Origin: an uncultured Eubacteriales bacterium
GTDB taxonomy: Bacteria > Bacillota > Clostridia > Oscillospirales > Oscillospiraceae
Direction: 5' to 3'
Length of the DNA: 64,000 nt
Assembly: GCA_900544405.1 (NCBI GenBank)
Contig: UQVA01000009.1
Span: forward strand, 1-64,000
Within the stretch, counting starts at the first letter, position 1. Each line of letters opens with the position of its first letter. Below are positions 48,397-57,727 of the stretch, piece by piece. The position numbers and the translations under genes are program-made. The notes below the pieces were generated by a model that worked only from the letters and a program-made list of their open reading frames with translations, was not told the origin of the DNA and made no database searches.

Positions 48397-51300
48397 TTAC
48401 TTCTTCTCGTCCTTTTTCTTCCGCAGCAGGAAGAACAGCAGCAGACCGATGCCGACGGCGGCTACCACCAGCACAGCCACCAGGACCGGCACGTTCAGGG
48501 TATCGCCGGTGGCGGGAGTGGTGCCGGGCTTCGTGGGCTCGGTGGGCTTGGAGGGTTCCGTGGGCTTGTCGGGTTTGCCCAGAGCGGGGATGATCTCCTG
48601 CTCGGTCTCGCCGCAATCACACTTGCGCTCTTTCAGGCCCGTTTCGGTCTCGGTGGGTTCCTTCACGACGACCCACGCGCCGAAGCTGTGGACGTGCTCC
48701 ACCACATCGCCGCAGATAATATCTGCACGGTTGCGGATACGGATCCGGGGTGCGAATGCCGTACCGTCCTCCAGAACGAAGGTATCGTCATAGGAGGCCA
48801 GGCCCGTGGCTTCCACTTCGCAGCCCAGCCGGAGGTTCCCCACTTCCTCCTGGGTGGTGATGTAGCCGTCGATGAACAGCCGGGTCACGTCGCCGTTGGC
48901 ATCCTTCACCAGGATGGTCTGGACCAGACCGTTGGCGTACTCGATGCCGGTGACAACGCCCTTCAGCTTCACCAGCAGGCCCGTGACGCTGCCGTCATTG
49001 ACCTGGGCGGCGGTGACATCGGTGGCCTCCACGGGGTTGTTCTCGCTGAGCTTCTCGATGGAGGTGACGCTCAGCTCGATCTCGCCCTGATAGAAGGCGG
49101 TGGTGCCGGTGATGCGGACCTTGTCGCCGATCTTGAAGTCGCCGGCCACGGGGAACACGTTGATGCCGCCGGTCTCGTCCTGAACGTAGGTGCAGTCGAA
49201 GAAAGCGGTGTCCTTGTCATAGCCGGAGGCGTTGGCGGTGACGATGCCCTCGATGGTGTACTTGTAACCGGTCTCCGTGACCTTGTTCACGGTGCCGATG
49301 GGGGTGATCTGGACGGGGTTCAGGTACTTGACCAGATTCTCACAGATCTTGTAGTTGGAGTAGTTCTTCTCGGAGCCGTTGTCGCTGATGGTGGCCTGGA
49401 CCTCGAAGTTGGACAGGAAGGCCGCACCGGAGACCACGATCAGGCCCTTACCGGGCAACTGCTCGGTGGCCATGACCATCAGACGATCGTCATTTTCGCC
49501 GTAGGCATACTTGGGAATGCCTGCGCCGCCCTTGCCGTCCTGATCCACGTCCACGGAATAGGTGGTGGCGTGGCCATAGACCGCCGGGGACACGGTGTCG
49601 GGCAGCGTAGAGGTGGGATTGCCGGAGGCATCCACGGCATAGATGGAAGCACCGCCGTAATGGCTGAACCGCTCGGTGTACATCTTGTCGTAGGGATGCT
49701 CTTCATCCACTTCCACGCCCTCCAGCAGGGGGTTAGCCATGTTGTAGGAACTGAAGTAGAGCCGCCACTTGTCCACGCCGTCGGCTGCGGAGCGAACGTC
49801 ATCGTAGGTGGCATCGTCGCTGATGCGGAGGCTGGAGCCCAGGGCCGCCAGAACGTCGTTCTGGGTCTCGGCCATGTGCTTGATGGCAGGGTTGTTCTGG
49901 ATCACGTCGTAATTCTCGTAGTTATCGGACCAACCGGCCAGGACCACCGTGCCGCCACGGTCATTGAAGGCCGTAATGGCTTCCAGCTCGGCTGCGGAGT
50001 AGGTCTTGGGATTGGTCTGGGCATCGGCCAGACGGCGGGAAGGTGCAGTCAGGACGATGGCCTTGTACTTCTCGTTGCCGCAGGCGGCGATCAGTTCCTC
50101 GCTGGTGTTCAGCTGCACGGTGCGGACGCTGTAACCGGCGGCCAGGTTGGAGAAGTTGCCCATGGAGTCCTTGTAGTTGCCGGACACATACTCATTATAA
50201 TGAGAAGCGTCGATGCCGATGTACACCAGTGCGTCGGCGTCCAGCACATCCAGGGACAGGTCCTTGGTGAAGGTGAAGTCCTCGCCGTTCATGGTCAGGA
50301 CCACGGTGGCGGTGACGGTGTACACACGGGCCTTGTCGAATTCCACCGGGAAGGTCAGGTCCATGGTGCTGCCCGCCTTCAGGACCTTCTGGTCCTCAGG
50401 AAGGTCGTCGTTGGTCTTGATGACCAGGACTTCGCTGCCCACGGTGTAGGAAATGGACTTCACGGTGGCATCGGCGGCTTCGCTGTTGAAGAGGGTGGTC
50501 ACCAGGTCCATGGATTCGCCGGTGACGGGGGTGGCGGTCTTGCTCTCGAAGGCGGACAGGCCCAGCTTCAGGCTGTCGCCCACCCACACGGGAGCGGTAA
50601 CGGCCAGGTCGCCGTCGCCCTGAGTGACCCGGATGAAGTAGTAGCTGTACTTGGGCTCCAGGTCCACGTGCAGGGAGCCGGAGGCCAGCTCAGCGGCGTT
50701 GTCCCAGGTGTAAGCGGTCTTGCCGGAGTTGACCACCACTTCCACCTTGGAGATGGAGTCGGTCTTGTCGGGGTCGTAGAGGGTCACGTCAATACTCAGG
50801 TTCTCCGGGACCTCGGTGAGGATGGAGCCCAGCTGATTGCCGTTGACGGTGTAGGTGATCTCCAGGTTCTTGTCCTCGGTGGCGTAGACCCGCATGGCCC
50901 GGATGGCCTCATACAGGGCGTCCTCGGACAGGGACTCGGACAGGATGACGTCACGGGCGTCGTTGGCGTTGCCCCAGCGGCCCTTGTGGTTGTCCTGGTT
51001 GTTGGAGGGGGCAACGTGCCAGCCCTTGTCCAGGGCCACGATGTACTGCTCGTAGCTGGGGTAGTAGCCGCCGGCGCCGATCTGGCCTTCGCCGTTGCCC
51101 ACTTCCACCAGGTACATCCGGCTGTCAATGACGGGATCCCAGTAGGAGAAGTCCTTAAAGGTGCCGAAGGTGGAGCCGGGATGGTTGAACTGACTGATGG
51201 AGTCCACGCCCTCCGGCTGGGACAGCAGAGCGTAGTAGGCCTTCATGCCCGCATCGTCGGTCTTGTTGTTCAGAGTGGTGTTGTTCCGGGAAACCACGCC

Positions 51301-54300
51301 GGGGGTGACCCAGGTGTTGATGTGGCCGGGGCCGCCGGACCAGGTCATTTCAAAGCCGCCCAGAGCCACCACGCCGGTATTTCTGGCGTTGAAGGCGTTG
51401 ATGGTGGATTTATAGGTGGCCCAGCTGTGGCTGGCGTCGGAATCCTTCACCAGAGTGGTGTCGTACAGGGCGGATTCCACGTTGGGGTTATTCTTGGAGT
51501 CGAAATAGTTGGAGTGGTCGGTGAAGGCCACGAAGTCCACGTTGGCGCTGTCCGGCAGGTTGGCAACGTAATCCAGTGCGCTGTCCAGAGAGCCGGAGCC
51601 GTCGGAATACTGGGTGTGGGCATGAAGCTGGCCGAAGTAAAGCTGGTAGCTGCTCTTGCCCAGAGTGAAGCTCCAGCTGGCCTCGGCGGTCTTGCCGTCG
51701 GCCCGCTTGACGGTGATCTTCACGGTGGTGCGGCCGTCAGCCATGTCGGCTGCGGGGGTGTAAGTGATCTTGCCGTCTGCATACTTGGCATCCACGGCCG
51801 CATCGTTGACGGTCATGGTCACGGTGGGATTTTCACCGGCGTTGGCGATGGAAGCGGAAATGGTGGGCCGCTTGTTCTCGCCGGTCTGGGTGTTGGCCGC
51901 AGGGGTCAGGTCGGAGATGACCGGCTCGTCCTTCACTTCGATCTCAACGGTGCCGTTGATGGGAATGTACTTATTGTCCATGCCGCGGATGCTGACAATG
52001 AGCTTGTCGCCCGTCACCAGGGCGGTGGGAATGGTAACGGTATAGGTGCCGTCCTCGCCCAGCGTAACGGTCAGCGCATCGCCGTTCAGCAAGGCGGTCA
52101 TGTCGCCCCGCACGCCGAAGGGCGCATCCACGGTGAAGGTCAGATGATAGTCCTGACCCACATAGGCGGGCTCCACGGTTCCGAAGTTGACGGTGGGATT
52201 ATTCACGATGCCGTCCACGACCGTGACTCCTGTCACGGGGTAGAAATAGAAGGAGTAGATGGTGTAGTCCGTGACGTTGTACATGCTGTAAGTCTTGAAG
52301 CTGTCCGCATAATACTCCAGCCACTGACTGTACGTGCCGTTGTACTTGGCGGTACGGCTCTCCATCTCGAAGCCGCCCACACCGCCGGAGCAGGTCCGCA
52401 GGGTCCAGTCGGCGTCTTCGCTGGCGGTCTGGGAATAGAAGGCGTTGTTGCCGGTGCCGTTGGAGCACAGGTAGCCGTAGGTCTTGTTGTAGAAACGGTA
52501 GTAGTCGCCGTTCTTCTGCACCTCAAAGACCACAGCGCCGTTGGCGCAGACGGCCTTGCCGTCCTCAATGGTAGCGGCGGCCTTGTTGATGGCGGGGCTG
52601 TCGGTGTTGTCGTTCTGGGCTGCCAGAACGGCTTCGGCGTTGGGGTTGTAGATAACTACTTTGTCGCCTGCGTTGGGCAGCTCGCCGCCGGGCAGCTGGG
52701 CCTCGGCAGGGATGAACTGCAGGGCGTAGATGGCTTCCTTGGAGGAACTGTATTTATAGGTGCTGAATTCCTCGAAGGCGTTGCCGTTCTTGTCTGTGCC
52801 GGAGTAGTATTCAACGTAGAAGTCCGGCCGGTTGGCGTTCACCAGGTAGTAGGCCCCTTCCGTGGCGGCAGCGGCGATGGTCCAGGTGGCGTTCACGTCG
52901 TCCATGGGCAGGCTGTTCCGGTCTGCGTTCATGGAGAGCTTCTTGCCTTCCTGAGAGGTCACGGTGTAAACGCCGTTCTCGTATTTCAGATCCCAGAGCA
53001 GGTCGTTGGTGGGCTTGACCACCTTGCCGTTGTCCAGGGTCACGGCGGAAGCGGTGCGGTAATAGGTGGCCTTATCCGTGGCGGACATGGCCTTGCCGCT
53101 GGAAGCATTGTAAATGACGTAAGTGCCGTCGGGCAGGATCCCGGCCACATAGGCGCTCACTTCGGAGGCAAGGGTGTTGCGCAGCTGCAGGGTGGAGGTG
53201 CCGTTCTTGGCGTAAATGCTCACGGCAGCCTTCACGTTCAGCTTGTCGCCCACCTTCACGGTCCAGACCCCCTCGGCATCCTTGTCAATGACGGCCTTGT
53301 AAAGCTGGATGGTCTTGCCGTCGGCATCCTTCAAGGTGATATTGGGGTTGGAATACTTGCCGCCATTGTCATCGACATCGGTGACTTCCAGATTGTTGAG
53401 GGATACATAAGTCCCCACATGGGCTTCCGTCAGGTCGGCGATCTTCACGTCCTTGGCGGTCAAGGTCAGGCCGGAGGACTTGACGAAGGTGCCGGAACTC
53501 AGCTGGGGCAGGCCGTTGTATTCGGCCCGCTTGCCGGTGCCGATGAGGGTATCGCCCAGAGCGATGGTGCTGTCCTTGGCGGAAAGCCGCAGGCAGACGC
53601 CACCCGTGGCGTCCTGCAGGTAGATGTTCGTGCCATCCACCAGTGTGACCACACCCTTGACGGTGAAGCTGTCGCCGGTGCTGCCCTTCAGGGCCGTCTC
53701 GATGGAAACGGTGGCGGGTTCTTCCGGGTCGACGGGCTTGTCGGGAGTTTCCTCAGCCGCATAATAATAGATCTGCTGAGCAAACAGAGCCTCGTTGTCG
53801 CCGATGGTGCCGAAGCCGCTCCAGTTGCTCTGGCTGGCGTACCATTCCAGGTAGGCCTTCCGGGCAACGTTCTTCACGTAGAAGCAGTCTGCAGTGGCGG
53901 CAGCGGTCAGTTCCCACTTGTCGTTGACCGCGTCCAGGGGCGTGCTGGAATAGCCGGTGTCCATGGACAGCTTCTTGCCTTCGGCGGTAGCGATGGTATA
54001 ATAGCCATCCTTGCCCTTGGTCAGGGTCCAGACCTCGGCGTCGGTGAAGCCGGTGAGCTTGCCGTCGGCCAGGGTCACATCCACGCCGGAATTATAGTGG
54101 CCGCTGTAAACGCTGGACAGGGCCTTCTTGTTGGCGGGGTTGAAGATGACCACGGTGTCCCCGTTTTTCAGGGTGCTCAGGTCCGTGACCAGGCCGCTTT
54201 TCCGCCCCGCTGCGGCAGCGTTCAGCCGGTACAGGGACACGTCCTCCTGGCCGGACTCGTAGCAGGAGAACAGCTTGTTGCCTTTGTTGTAGCGCAGCCA

Positions 54301-54774
54301 GTTATGGCTGTTGGTTCCCTGGGCTTTCAGGGTCGCCACACCCTTGGCATCGATCTCGATGGTCCAGGAGCCGTTGTCAGACAGGGTCTTCTCGGTTTTC
54401 AGATGATTTGCAGAGGAACTGGCGGCGTACAGATCTCCGCCGTCCACCTTCAGAGCCCAGGTGCCGTCCTTGGTTCCCTTGCCAAGGGTGATGACCTGGG
54501 TGTCGTCACCGGGGGTGACGGTCGTTCCGTCCTCGCTCTTGGTGACGGTGGACTGTCCCCGGTTATTGGTTTTCTGGTTGGTACTCAGTGCCACGGGGAA
54601 TCCGCTGGCAACCACCAGAACCTGATCGCCCTCTTTCAGGCTGGCCGCATCCGTGACCAGCGTGTAGGTGGGCGTTTCTTCCTGGGCACGGACAGCGGTG
54701 GCCGGGACCATGGACAAAACCATGACCAGCGCCATCAGCATGGCCAGAAAGCGTGTGTGGATACTCGTTTTCAT
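48397..54774 (-). CDS. Giant cell-surface protein with PHP-type metallohydrolase domain
   Basis: A 2,125-residue secreted protein. Signal peptide: residues 1-30. To about 950 it holds recurring lectin-like/beta modules (GDTVVIFNPANKKALSS, GDKVVIYNPNAEAVLAA) and an OB-fold module (IYLQDATGGVCLRLSAKD near 385). Near 1045-1330 lies a PHP (CehA/McbA-type) domain with metal motifs FGQLHAHTQYSDGSGS, FVAFTDHSNYF and SQFNHPGSTFG. A DUF4350-like fold follows (VYIGIDASHYNEY near 1518), a second OB module near 1830, one HSFGAW..C.CG module near 2028, a Pro/Thr linker, PATGDT, a membrane segment and RKKKDEKK. It lacks a canonical LPxTG, so it is membrane-anchored or processed by an unusual sortase. A phosphoesterase or nuclease role is inferred. 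The ATG follows GGAGGT. Confidence 0.85.
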   Translation of the reverse strand: MKTSIHTRFLAMLMALVMVLSMVPATAVRAQEETPTYTLVTDAASLKEGDQVLVVASGFPVALSTNQKTNNRGQSTVTKSEDGTTVTPGDDTQVITLGKGTKDGTWALKVDGGDLYAASSSANHLKTEKTLSDNGSWTIEIDAKGVATLKAQGTNSHNWLRYNKGNKLFSCYESGQEDVSLYRLNAAAAGRKSGLVTDLSTLKNGDTVVIFNPANKKALSSVYSGHYNSGVDVTLADGKLTGFTDAEVWTLTKGKDGYYTIATAEGKKLSMDTGYSSTPLDAVNDKWELTAAATADCFYVKNVARKAYLEWYASQSNWSGFGTIGDNEALFAQQIYYYAAEETPDKPVDPEEPATVSIETALKGSTGDSFTVKGVVTLVDGTNIYLQDATGGVCLRLSAKDSTIALGDTLIGTGKRAEYNGLPQLSSGTFVKSSGLTLTAKDVKIADLTEAHVGTYVSLNNLEVTDVDDNGGKYSNPNITLKDADGKTIQLYKAVIDKDAEGVWTVKVGDKLNVKAAVSIYAKNGTSTLQLRNTLASEVSAYVAGILPDGTYVIYNASSGKAMSATDKATYYRTASAVTLDNGKVVKPTNDLLWDLKYENGVYTVTSQEGKKLSMNADRNSLPMDDVNATWTIAAAATEGAYYLVNANRPDFYVEYYSGTDKNGNAFEEFSTYKYSSSKEAIYALQFIPAEAQLPGGELPNAGDKVVIYNPNAEAVLAAQNDNTDSPAINKAAATIEDGKAVCANGAVVFEVQKNGDYYRFYNKTYGYLCSNGTGNNAFYSQTASEDADWTLRTCSGGVGGFEMESRTAKYNGTYSQWLEYYADSFKTYSMYNVTDYTIYSFYFYPVTGVTVVDGIVNNPTVNFGTVEPAYVGQDYHLTFTVDAPFGVRGDMTALLNGDALTVTLGEDGTYTVTIPTALVTGDKLIVSIRGMDNKYIPINGTVEIEVKDEPVISDLTPAANTQTGENKRPTISASIANAGENPTVTMTVNDAAVDAKYADGKITYTPAADMADGRTTVKITVKRADGKTAEASWSFTLGKSSYQLYFGQLHAHTQYSDGSGSLDSALDYVANLPDSANVDFVAFTDHSNYFDSKNNPNVESALYDTTLVKDSDASHSWATYKSTINAFNARNTGVVALGGFEMTWSGGPGHINTWVTPGVVSRNNTTLNNKTDDAGMKAYYALLSQPEGVDSISQFNHPGSTFGTFKDFSYWDPVIDSRMYLVEVGNGEGQIGAGGYYPSYEQYIVALDKGWHVAPSNNQDNHKGRWGNANDARDVILSESLSEDALYEAIRAMRVYATEDKNLEITYTVNGNQLGSILTEVPENLSIDVTLYDPDKTDSISKVEVVVNSGKTAYTWDNAAELASGSLHVDLEPKYSYYFIRVTQGDGDLAVTAPVWVGDSLKLGLSAFESKTATPVTGESMDLVTTLFNSEAADATVKSISYTVGSEVLVIKTNDDLPEDQKVLKAGSTMDLTFPVEFDKARVYTVTATVVLTMNGEDFTFTKDLSLDVLDADALVYIGIDASHYNEYVSGNYKDSMGNFSNLAAGYSVRTVQLNTSEELIAACGNEKYKAIVLTAPSRRLADAQTNPKTYSAAELEAITAFNDRGGTVVLAGWSDNYENYDVIQNNPAIKHMAETQNDVLAALGSSLRISDDATYDDVRSAADGVDKWRLYFSSYNMANPLLEGVEVDEEHPYDKMYTERFSHYGGASIYAVDASGNPTSTLPDTVSPAVYGHATTYSVDVDQDGKGGAGIPKYAYGENDDRLMVMATEQLPGKGLIVVSGAAFLSNFEVQATISDNGSEKNYSNYKICENLVKYLNPVQITPIGTVNKVTETGYKYTIEGIVTANASGYDKDTAFFDCTYVQDETGGINVFPVAGDFKIGDKVRITGTTAFYQGEIELSVTSIEKLSENNPVEATDVTAAQVNDGSVTGLLVKLKGVVTGIEYANGLVQTILVKDANGDVTRLFIDGYITTQEEVGNLRLGCEVEATGLASYDDTFVLEDGTAFAPRIRIRNRADIICGDVVEHVHSFGAWVVVKEPTETETGLKERKCDCGETEQEIIPALGKPDKPTEPSKPTEPTKPGTTPATGDTLNVPVLVAVLVVAAVGIGLLLFFLLRKKKDEKK

Positions 54775-54882
54775 GAAGTGACCTCCTTCCTTATTCCGCA
54801 AAGTCAGTGCTTCCGCCCGGCTCTTGACGCCCAACGCTTCCCTGTCCGCCCAACGGGTACACTGCCCTGTATAGGTATCCTT

Positions 54883-54911
54883 ATTTTACCATATCCGTAT
54901 TTCTTTTCCAA
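54883..54911 (-). promoter_or_regulatory. Promoter of the giant surface protein gene
   Basis: Minus-strand TTGGAA (54906-54911) and TAAAAT (54883-54888), 17 bases apart, leaving a leader of about 100 bases. Confidence 0.65.
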
Positions 54912-55005
54912 CGGGGTAACGGAAAAATCTTTCTGTGATGTATGTAAAATTATCTTCCTGATTTTTGTGCAATTCGCCATTTTATCCTGGGGCGCTCAAA
55001 AGTCC

Positions 55006-55034
55006 TTGACACAATTCTATGGATTTGGTATGCT
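55006..55034 (+). promoter_or_regulatory. Promoter of the YibE/F gene
   Basis: TTGACA (55006-55011), 17 bases, TATGCT (55029-55034). It rules out an in-frame ATG at 55029 as the start. Confidence 0.8.
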
Positions 55035-55071
55035 AGGGGCAAAGCGCATTGTTTATTGGGGGGCCAGATGT

Positions 55072-56247
55072 ATGCAAGCAGAAGATGTCCGCAGCAGGAG
55101 AACAATTAAGCAATGGTTTATGAAAAATTGGAGGACATTCCCGGCGCTGGCGGTGATCCTGGCCCTGTTCATTGGACTTGGCCTCTGGGCCAGGGACCCG
55201 GGAGAAGCCGGGGAGCGGAGCGGGGACTATTCCGAGTACGAGACCGGCAAAATTCTCAAGGTCCTTTCGGACACCACCGAGCCTTTCCCGGATTCCGACA
55301 ATGCCTACCGGGGCGAGCAGCTTCTGCTGGTCCAGGTCACTTCCGGCCAGTATGCAGGCAAGCAGCTACAGGTCTATAATTATGTATCGCCTACTTATAA
55401 TGTACCCTTTTCCCAGGGAGACGGGGTCACGGTGCTGATCTCCACCTATTCCGACGGGACCATCCGGGCCACAGTGTTCGAGTACGACCGGGAGTGGGCC
55501 ATTTTCCTGATCGCGGGCCTGTTCCTGGTGGTGACGGTGCTGGTGGGCGGCAAGACGGGAGCCAAATCCCTCTTAGGCCTGGCCGTTACCATCGCCGCCC
55601 TGTTTTATTTGCTCATTCCCCTGCTTTTCAAGGGCCTGCCGGTGATCCCTACGGTGTTCGGCGTCTGCGCTCTGGTCAGCGTGGCGTGCTTCGTGATCCT
55701 GGGCGGGGTGCATAAAAAGACCTGCTGCGCCATGCTGGGGACAGTTCTGGGCATGGCTCTGGCCATGGCTTTCGGCCTGTTTGCCCAGACCATCTGTAAA
55801 ATCGACGGCCTGCGCTTTACGGACGTGGAGCCGCTGCTGCAGCTGCGCCAGCAAGGGACACCCATCGGCCTGAAGGGCCTGCTGGTGGGCGGGGTCATCA
55901 TCAGCACCCTGGGTGCCGTCATGGACGTAGCCATGAGCCTGTCCTCCGCCCTCTGGGAGGTCCATTGCGTGGACCCGACCCTGGGCCGTGGTGCCTTGTT
56001 CCGGTCCGGCATGAACGTGGGCCGGGACATGGTGGGGACCATGACCAATACGCTGATCCTGGCGCTGCTGGGCGGCAGCTTCGTGCTGATTCTGTACCTG
56101 TACAGCATGGGGCTTTCCTACCATCAGCTGATGAGTTCGTCGTATCTGGCCCTGGAGGTCATCAGCGCCATCGCCAGCAGCATCGGCGTGGTCCTGTCCG
56201 TACCCATCACCGCCGCCGTGGCCTCGGTGCTGTATGGAAAGAAATAA
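55072..56247 (+). CDS. YibE/F family membrane protein
   Basis: A 391-residue protein of the YibE/F family. One N-terminal membrane segment (PALAVILALFIGLGLWA) is followed by an extracytoplasmic domain (residues 45-140) and about seven further membrane segments (ending AIASSIGVVLSVPITAAVASVLYGKK). The conserved loop LGAVMDVAMSLSSALWEV lies near 285. The family has no proven function. The ATG at 55072 lies behind GGGGGG and about 30 bases after the predicted transcript start. An open frame reaching back to 48346 is antisense to the giant gene and not part of this protein. Confidence 0.88.
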   Translation: MQAEDVRSRRTIKQWFMKNWRTFPALAVILALFIGLGLWARDPGEAGERSGDYSEYETGKILKVLSDTTEPFPDSDNAYRGEQLLLVQVTSGQYAGKQLQVYNYVSPTYNVPFSQGDGVTVLISTYSDGTIRATVFEYDREWAIFLIAGLFLVVTVLVGGKTGAKSLLGLAVTIAALFYLLIPLLFKGLPVIPTVFGVCALVSVACFVILGGVHKKTCCAMLGTVLGMALAMAFGLFAQTICKIDGLRFTDVEPLLQLRQQGTPIGLKGLLVGGVIISTLGAVMDVAMSLSSALWEVHCVDPTLGRGALFRSGMNVGRDMVGTMTNTLILALLGGSFVLILYLYSMGLSYHQLMSSSYLALEVISAIASSIGVVLSVPITAAVASVLYGKK

Positions 56248-56267
56248 GGAGATAAAGCACCCGACTA

Positions 56268-56630
56268 AAAAGCCTTTCAGGGAAGCCGTACAAGGGGCGG
56301 CGGCATCCCCCGCCCGCCGAATTTCATACGCAGAAGTGGCAATGCGCAAAGGCTTCCCCTGGAGGGTGGTGCTCCGCGCAGCGAATCTGAAATCTACATG
56401 ACTGCCGGTGGCAGTCATACCTCTACTATGCTGGCGCAACTTTCGTTGCGACTGATGAGGTCGAAGCTAAAAATGATCACCATAGGATGGTACAAACCTG
56501 TGACCTTCGACCTCATCCGGTCTTGCTTAAGCCGGACCTCCTTCCCCTCCAGGGGAAGTCTTTGTACGATGCTCCTGCCAGAACTTTTGCTACCAGCTCA
56601 TACTTTTCTTCTATTTTGGATTAGCTTGCA
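56268..56630. repeat. Dispersed GC-rich repeat cluster, copies 7a and 7b
   Basis: Part a (56268-56420) holds GGGGCGGCGGCATCCCCCGCCCGCC, CTTCCCCTGGAGG and GCTCCGCGCAGCGAATC; it is the reverse complement of parts of copies 3 and 4. Part b (56508-56558) reads CCTCATCCGGTCTTGCTTAAGCCGG and CCTTCCCCTCCAGGGGAAG, like copy 4 in direct orientation. The two parts face each other through GATGAGGTCGAAG / CTTCGACCTCATC. No gene is seen from 56248 to 56740. Confidence 0.7.
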
Positions 56631-56647
56631 CTAACTATATTCCCTGG

Positions 56648-56671
56648 AAAAAGCCGCCGTCAGCGGCTTTT
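56648..56671. terminator. Terminator hairpin between YibE/F and the AraC gene
   Basis: The stem AAAAGCCGC / GCGGCTTTT with loop CGTCA is followed by CTTTTTT on the plus strand. Confidence 0.7.
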
Positions 56672-56740
56672 CTTTTTTCCGGTTTCATTATAGCACCCTT
56701 CCGGCCCGAACGCAATGAGTCCGGCCCGAATTTTCGGCCT

Positions 56741-57598
56741 TTATGCCTGGCGGAATTGCCGACGGTATTCCTTGGGGGTGGTGTGGTAAGCCCGGTCAAA
56801 TTGCTGGCTGAAGGCCCGCAGGTCCGGGAAGCCCGCATCCATGGCCACTTCCAGCAGACTCTTGTCGGAATAGGACAGCAGCTTGCAGGCGTAGGTCATC
56901 CGGACGCTGTACAGATATTCCTTGAAGGTCAGATTCAGTTCCTTCCGGAACAGCCGGGACAGGTGCTCGCCGGAAACATTGAACGCCTCGGCCACGTCCC
57001 GCAGCCGCAGGGGTTCGGTGTAGTGCACATTGATATACTCGATCACATCCTGGATGCTACAGCGCTGCATCTGGCGGTGCTCCGGGACCTCCGCTTTTTC
57101 CTCGCTGAAATAGCGGGTCAGCATATAATAGATGGAGCAGATGATGCTGTGGAGCCGCAGCACCTCCAGGTTGCAGGTGGCCTCGTCCCCGGCGTTTTCC
57201 GCATTGTCATAGGTACAGCTGACGTTGTACAGCTCCTCCATGAGCCTTTTCAGCTCCGGGAGCCGGTCCGGGGCCCGGTCCAGCCGGAATTCCAGCTGGT
57301 CCAGGTTCGGGCACACGCTCCGCCAGAACTCCATATCGGCCACCAGGGAAATGCCCCGATGCTCCCCCACGGAGTTTTTGCCCACATGATGGATCTGCCA
57401 GCTGTTCACCAGCAACAGGTCTTCATTCTGCACCTGATAGCTCTGTCCGTCGATGTGCGCCCGGAATCCGCCCTGCAAAAAATAGCAGATCTCCACATTG
57501 GCATGCCAGTGCAGAGGCAGACTGGCATTGTCATCGTCATTGAAAAGCAGCTTCCCCGGGATTCTGGGGTCGTCCATCTTATCATATAAGAACAGCAT
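56741..57598 (-). CDS. AraC family transcriptional regulator (cupin sensor)
   Basis: A 285-residue regulator. The N-terminal cupin (residues 20-100; LHWHANVEICYFLQGGFRAHIDG) should bind a sugar-like ligand. The C-terminal 100 residues hold two helix-turn-helix motifs (LRLRDVAEAFNVSGEHLSRLFRKELNLTFKEYL and SLLEVAMDAGFPDLRAFSQQFDRAYHTTPKEYR). It flanks the sugar ABC operon and is a candidate regulator of it. It has its own promoter. Full length. Confidence 0.92.
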   Translation of the reverse strand: MLFLYDKMDDPRIPGKLLFNDDDNASLPLHWHANVEICYFLQGGFRAHIDGQSYQVQNEDLLLVNSWQIHHVGKNSVGEHRGISLVADMEFWRSVCPNLDQLEFRLDRAPDRLPELKRLMEELYNVSCTYDNAENAGDEATCNLEVLRLHSIICSIYYMLTRYFSEEKAEVPEHRQMQRCSIQDVIEYINVHYTEPLRLRDVAEAFNVSGEHLSRLFRKELNLTFKEYLYSVRMTYACKLLSYSDKSLLEVAMDAGFPDLRAFSQQFDRAYHTTPKEYRRQFRQA

Positions 57599-57631
57599 CG
57601 GCTCCGGCCTCCAAATCGAATGTCTATTCTT

Positions 57632-57660
57632 ATTTTAGTTCAAATCCGCTCCCTTTGCAA
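57632..57660 (-). promoter_or_regulatory. Promoter of the AraC gene
   Basis: Minus-strand TTGCAA (57655-57660) and TAAAAT (57632-57637), 17 bases apart. It overlaps the start of the terminator of the sugar operon. Confidence 0.65.
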
Positions 57661-57663
57661 ATA

Positions 57664-57696
57664 AAAAGAGCACCCAGAAATCCGGGTGCTCTTTTT
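57664..57696 (-). terminator. Terminator of the sugar ABC operon
   Basis: The stem AAAAAGAGCACCC / GGGTGCTCTTTTT with a 7-base loop ends the five-gene leftward operon 32 bases past its last stop. Confidence 0.9.
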
Positions 57697-57727
57697 GCAT
57701 TTTGTCGAAATTTCTTTCTTTTTTCGC

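Noticed and set aside
48346..55071. A plus-strand open frame of over 2,200 codons, continuous with the YibE/F gene
   Set aside because: It runs antisense, in codon register, to the giant surface gene, whose signal peptide, domains, promoter and ribosome site are convincing. Its translation is low-complexity Gly/Val/His/Ala. It is open only because TTA, CTA and TCA are avoided.
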